A stretch of 64,000 nucleotides of DNA from Flavobacterium johnsoniae (GTDB lineage: Bacteria; Bacteroidota; Bacteroidia; Flavobacteriales; Flavobacteriaceae), in the NCBI RefSeq assembly GCF_030388325.1, contig NZ_CP103794.1:1426001-1490000 (forward strand), in the 5' to 3' direction. This document shows, one piece after another, positions 60,901 to 64,000 of this stretch (the stretch's first letter is position 1; each line of letters opens with the position of its first letter). A program made the translations under genes and the position numbers. Under the pieces are notes generated by a model, which saw only the letters and a program-made list of their open reading frames with translations, did not search any database and had not been told where the DNA came from.

Positions 60901-63000
60901 ATGGCAGTTTTAGCAAAAATTAGACAGCGTTCCGCTTTATTGATAGGGGTTATTGCACTTGCATTATTTGCATTTATAATACAAGACTTAATCGGTAAAG
61001 GAACATTTAGTCAAAGTTCAAAAGATGTAGGAAGCATCGACGGAAAAGATATTTCATTTGAAGACTTTAGAATTAAAGTTAGTAATCTTGAAAAAAGTGG
61101 GCAAGGTATTACTTCCACTGAAGCTGCAAACAGAGTTTGGGATCAAGAAGTTTCAATCGCTTTATTGTCATCACAATTTGAAAAATTAGGATTGAGAGTA
61201 GGTGAAAAACACTTATTAGAGGTTTTAAAATCAGATCCAAATATTGGTAAAAACCCAATGTTTTTAAATGCAGCAGGAATTTTTGATGTAGTTAAATTTA
61301 AAGATTACTTCAAAGCAAATCCAGAAGCAGCACAATTTATAGCTGAGAAAGAAAAAGACGCAGAATTGAATGCAAAATTCCAAATTTATAGTACTTTAAT
61401 CAAATCAGGACTTTACACAACTGCTAGTGAAGGAAAATTAAAGTATGAAATGGAAGCAAACAAAGTAAGTTTTGCTTTTGCTGCAGCTCCTTATTCTTCT
61501 ATTAAAGATAGTGAAGTGAAAATTTCTGACTCAGAGATTGTTGACTACATGAAGAAAAACGAGAAAAAATTCAAAGCAGACGCAACTCGCGAAATTCAAT
61601 ATGTTTTAGTTGAAGACAAACCTTCTAAAGAAGATGAAGCTGAAATTAAAGGTAAATTAAATGCATTATTATCTGGAAGTGTTGTTTACAACGCTAAAAC
61701 TGGTAAAAATGATACATTGCCAGGATTTAAAAACGCTACAAACGTTGCTGAATTTGTAAATGCAAACTCTGATGTTCCTTACGATTCTACTTACGTTCCT
61801 AAAAATGCTTTACCAGCAATTGACGCTGATAAATTATTCAGCTTACCAGCTGGAGCAATCTACGGACCATATGTTTACGGAAAATATTATGCTATCTCTA
61901 AATCTTTAGGATTTAAAGCTGGAGTTAATGCAAAAGCAAGCCATATCTTAATTGGTTACGAAGGATCTCAAACTCCAAACCCAAAAGAGAAAAGAACTAA
62001 AGAAGAAGCTAAAGCTAAAGCTGAAGAAATTTTAGCTCAAGTACAAGCTAATCCAGATAGTTTTATGATGTTGGCTTTTACAAGTTCTGATGATTCATCT
62101 GCACAACAAGGTGGTGATTTAGGATATTTTGGTCCAAACCAAATGGTAAAACCATTTAATGATTTTGTATTCAACAACGGAATTGGTAAAGTTGGTTTAG
62201 TAGAAACTCCTTTCGGATTTCACGTAATCAAAATTACAGATAAACAAGACGGAATTCGTTTAGCTACAATCGCTCAAAAAATCGAGCCTTCTGAAGCTAC
62301 TTCTGATAAAGTATTTACATTAGCTACTAAATTTGAAATGGATGCTGCAAGCAAAGATTTTAATGCTGCTGCTAAAGAATTAGGTTTAAAAGTTGCTGCA
62401 CCAGTTGATGCTAAAGCTATGGACGAAGCGTTTGGACCATTAGGAAACCAACGTAACATCGTAAGATGGGCATTTGATAAAGAAACTAGCACAGGAGATG
62501 TTAAACGTTTTGAAATTGCAAATATCGGACACGTAATTGCACAATATAAAGGTGAAAACAAATCAGGTTTAGTTTCTGTTACAATGGCAAGGCCTTATGT
62601 AGAGCCAATCTTGAAAAACAAGAAAAAAGCAGAATTACTAAAAGCTAAAATGTCTGGTTCTAATCTTGATGCTATTGCAAAAGCTGTTGGAGTTGCTGTA
62701 CAGCAAGCTGCAGACGTAACTTTAGATAATCCAGTTTTACCTGGAGGAGTTGGGCAAGAGCCTAAAGTTGTTGGAAATGCATTTGCTTTAACAGCAAATA
62801 AAGTTTCTTCTCCAATTGAAGGAAATACTGGTGTATATGTTGTGAAAAACATTAAAACAGTAAAAGCTCCTGCAATTGCTAATCATGCTGCTTATGTTGA
62901 GAAAGTAAAAGCTCAAAGCGCAAATGATGCAACTAGAGTATTGCCAGCGTTGAAAAACAATGCTAAAATTGAAGATAACAGATTGCAATTCAATTACTAA
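60901..63000 (+). CDS. Peptidyl-prolyl isomerase (SurA/PpiD-type chaperone)
   Basis: This 699-residue protein is anchored by an N-terminal helix (RSALLIGVIALALFAFIIQDLI, about 9-30). It has a SurA-type chaperone domain (about 35-230), a parvulin PPIase domain (about 346-443: ASHILIGYEG, QQGGDLGYFGPNQMVKPFNDFVF, VGLVETPFGFHVIKI), and a long C-terminal chaperone region. It helps fold outer-membrane proteins in the periplasm, which fits the barrel and LPS-export genes nearby. The gene has its own AT-rich leader after the CNNM gene. Confidence 0.92.
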   Translation: MAVLAKIRQRSALLIGVIALALFAFIIQDLIGKGTFSQSSKDVGSIDGKDISFEDFRIKVSNLEKSGQGITSTEAANRVWDQEVSIALLSSQFEKLGLRVGEKHLLEVLKSDPNIGKNPMFLNAAGIFDVVKFKDYFKANPEAAQFIAEKEKDAELNAKFQIYSTLIKSGLYTTASEGKLKYEMEANKVSFAFAAAPYSSIKDSEVKISDSEIVDYMKKNEKKFKADATREIQYVLVEDKPSKEDEAEIKGKLNALLSGSVVYNAKTGKNDTLPGFKNATNVAEFVNANSDVPYDSTYVPKNALPAIDADKLFSLPAGAIYGPYVYGKYYAISKSLGFKAGVNAKASHILIGYEGSQTPNPKEKRTKEEAKAKAEEILAQVQANPDSFMMLAFTSSDDSSAQQGGDLGYFGPNQMVKPFNDFVFNNGIGKVGLVETPFGFHVIKITDKQDGIRLATIAQKIEPSEATSDKVFTLATKFEMDAASKDFNAAAKELGLKVAAPVDAKAMDEAFGPLGNQRNIVRWAFDKETSTGDVKRFEIANIGHVIAQYKGENKSGLVSVTMARPYVEPILKNKKKAELLKAKMSGSNLDAIAKAVGVAVQQAADVTLDNPVLPGGVGQEPKVVGNAFALTANKVSSPIEGNTGVYVVKNIKTVKAPAIANHAAYVEKVKAQSANDATRVLPALKNNAKIEDNRLQFNY

Positions 63001-63022
63001 GAATTAGTAAGTTATTCTATAA

Positions 63023-63062
63023 AAACCCGAAACTTTCACTGAAAGTTTCGGGTTTCTTTTTT
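63023..63062 (+). terminator. Terminator after the PPIase gene
   Basis: AAACCCGAAACTTTC / GAAAGTTTCGGGTTT form a perfect 15-bp stem with a 3-base loop, followed by a T-rich tract. It ends the coaX-led transcription unit. Confidence 0.92.
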
Positions 63063-63269
63063 GTGTAAATTATACAATTTCATTTTGTAATATTTTTTAG
63101 TTAATTTTCTGATACTCTGTAAGGAAAGTTGATATTTAGTCTAAAAAATTTGTGATATTCAAATTATTACAGTTAATTTGTTCGATTTTCTCGTTTAACG
63201 GGATTTTTCAGCGTAAATTAATCGACGAAATACATTATTAACGAATTGCTTTAATAATCAGCTATTTGA

Positions 63270-63713
63270 ATGTTTACTACTTTTAATTTTTTTAGAAAAA
63301 AGCCAAGGGTATATACTAAGATAGAAAGTCATATCTATGGTATTATTACGGAGCTTTTAAAAGTGAGCAGCACCGACATCAATGTTGATGAATTGGGTGG
63401 GAAATATTATTTGAGCAATGAAGAGCAGCATTTTAAAGTTACAATCTTAAGTAACGACTATGTAATTAGATTAACTAATACGCATGATTCTGTTGCAGAA
63501 AAATATGAAAAAGTTTTTGTCGAAGATGTCTTGAAAGCTGTAAAAGAAGAAAAACACCGCAGAATGGAATTGGTTTACGATTCTATTACAAACAGCATTG
63601 AAAAAATGGCTGAACGTTTGCACAACAGACTTATAGAGTCCAATGAGCAAGATCAGACAGTGCGTCGTTTAGATGTAAAACCTGTGAAAAAAAAGCGAGT
63701 TAATAATTTTTAG
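63270..63713 (+). CDS. Hypothetical protein
   Basis: I do not recognise this 147-residue protein. It is charged and helix-rich. The first half has alternating strands (GKYYLSNEEQHFKVTILSNDYVIRLTN); the second is a long helix (EKYEKVFVEDVLKAVKEEKHRRMELVYD) ending in a basic tail (KPVKKKRVNNF). No signal peptide or membrane helix is seen. It is convergent with the GHMP kinase gene, with 7 bases between. Confidence 0.6.
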   Translation: MFTTFNFFRKKPRVYTKIESHIYGIITELLKVSSTDINVDELGGKYYLSNEEQHFKVTILSNDYVIRLTNTHDSVAEKYEKVFVEDVLKAVKEEKHRRMELVYDSITNSIEKMAERLHNRLIESNEQDQTVRRLDVKPVKKKRVNNF

Positions 63714-63720
63714 TTCTCTG

Positions 63721-64000
63721 TTATTCTAAAATCATCTCGCTGTAGGTTAAAATTGTTTCGTAACCCTTTTTAGCGAAATATTCTTTCGGGTTTTCATTAG
63801 AAACTACCATTACAAAATCACCTCCCCAAGCGCCAAGACTTTTTATAACGCCATTAAAATCTGGAAAAACGGCTTCTTTTATAGTCTGCATTTCTAAGAT
63901 ATTACTCAAATGAATTTCGTGTCGCTGAACTGCATACGCAAATTCTTTTAATGTTTTGGCATTTAGAATGGCATGAGTGATTTTGTCATTCTCAGCAACA
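63721..64000 (-). CDS. GYDIA-type GHMP kinase (C-terminal part only)
   Basis: The minus-strand frame is open to the window edge; only the C-terminal 92 residues and the TAA stop are present, and the start lies beyond. The segment ...HEIHLSNILEMQTIKEAVFPDF is followed by GVIKSLGAWGGDFVMVVS, which has the GHMP C-terminal glycine-rich motif in the GAWGGDF form, and then YETILTYSEMIL. This matches the GYDIA-type GHMP kinase found near isoprenoid genes in Flavobacteria. The substrate is not established; a mevalonate-related compound is suspected. Confidence 0.75.
   Translation of the reverse strand, partial: VAENDKITHAILNAKTLKEFAYAVQRHEIHLSNILEMQTIKEAVFPDFNGVIKSLGAWGGDFVMVVSNENPKEYFAKKGYETILTYSEMILE

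Noticed and set aside
63001..63269. Possible small gene or RNA between the PPIase gene and the 147-residue gene
   Set aside because: Beyond the terminator I see no ORF with a convincing start and no structured RNA.

Overview
The window looks like chromosome from a Flavobacterium-like member of the Bacteroidota. It is AT-rich and carries TAnnTTTG-type promoters, SusC/SusD outer-membrane pairs, a type IX secretion (T9SS) sorting domain, DUF4407 and GxxExxY families, and mevalonate-pathway isoprenoid genes. I see no phage, plasmid or IS transposase. One tRNA gene (Phe, GAA) is present and there is no rRNA.

Layout. 1-6.3 kb: a truncated lipoprotein gene, a BlaI/BlaR1-type regulator and sensor pair, a saccharopine dehydrogenase family gene, a DUF423 gene and pckA. 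6.4-10.4 kb: a beta-propeller phytase with its own TonB-dependent receptor. 10.6-21.9 kb: mixed housekeeping genes (DUF4407, PH/SHOCT, MmcQ, GNAT, cyclase, hemW, ruvC, flippase-like, GT2, DUF456, pseudouridine synthase). Short dispersed repeats are dense here, and a GxxExxY nuclease gene is bracketed by 41-bp inverted repeats. 22.2-26.5 kb: an isoprenoid cluster (UbiA/GGGP-type prenyltransferase, DUF502, mevalonate kinase, diphosphomevalonate decarboxylase) with a ParE-type toxin-antitoxin pair lodged inside it. 26.6-32.1 kb: TspO, three tandem paralogues of an exported CarboxypepD_reg-like protein, a HAD phosphatase, an HI0933-type flavoprotein and a GDPD.

32.2-53.6 kb is a complete starch/maltodextrin utilisation locus. 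On the minus strand are two GH13 enzymes, an orphan membrane protein, GH97 (SusB-like), GH65 phosphorylase, beta-phosphoglucomutase, a sugar MFS transporter and a LacI-type regulator. Divergently on the plus strand are susC, susD, susE and a large GH13 amylase with a T9SS C-terminal domain. The inferred flow is: secreted amylase cuts starch, SusCDE binds and imports maltodextrins, periplasmic GH13/GH97 shorten them, the MFS protein imports maltose, and GH65 plus beta-PGM convert it to glucose and glucose-6-phosphate. 53.7-55.4 kb: a small membrane protein and an MHS-family MFS transporter.

55.5-56.7 kb is the most unusual stretch. Downstream of tRNA-Phe there are two essentially identical 382-bp units. 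Each carries a GIY-YIG nuclease gene, a copy of the 3' end of tRNA-Phe with a 16-bp palindrome in its T-loop, and a copy of the tRNA terminator. 56.8-63 kb: a co-directional run of coaX, an outer-membrane protein, lptC, a small membrane protein, a CNNM/CorC protein and a SurA/PpiD-type PPIase. The window ends in a GYDIA-type GHMP kinase.

The strongest candidates for something undescribed are two nuclease-plus-repeat arrangements: the GIY-YIG/tRNA-3'-end units, and the GxxExxY gene inside inverted repeats that also occur without a gene elsewhere in the window. Short repeats have also landed in frame inside at least four genes.
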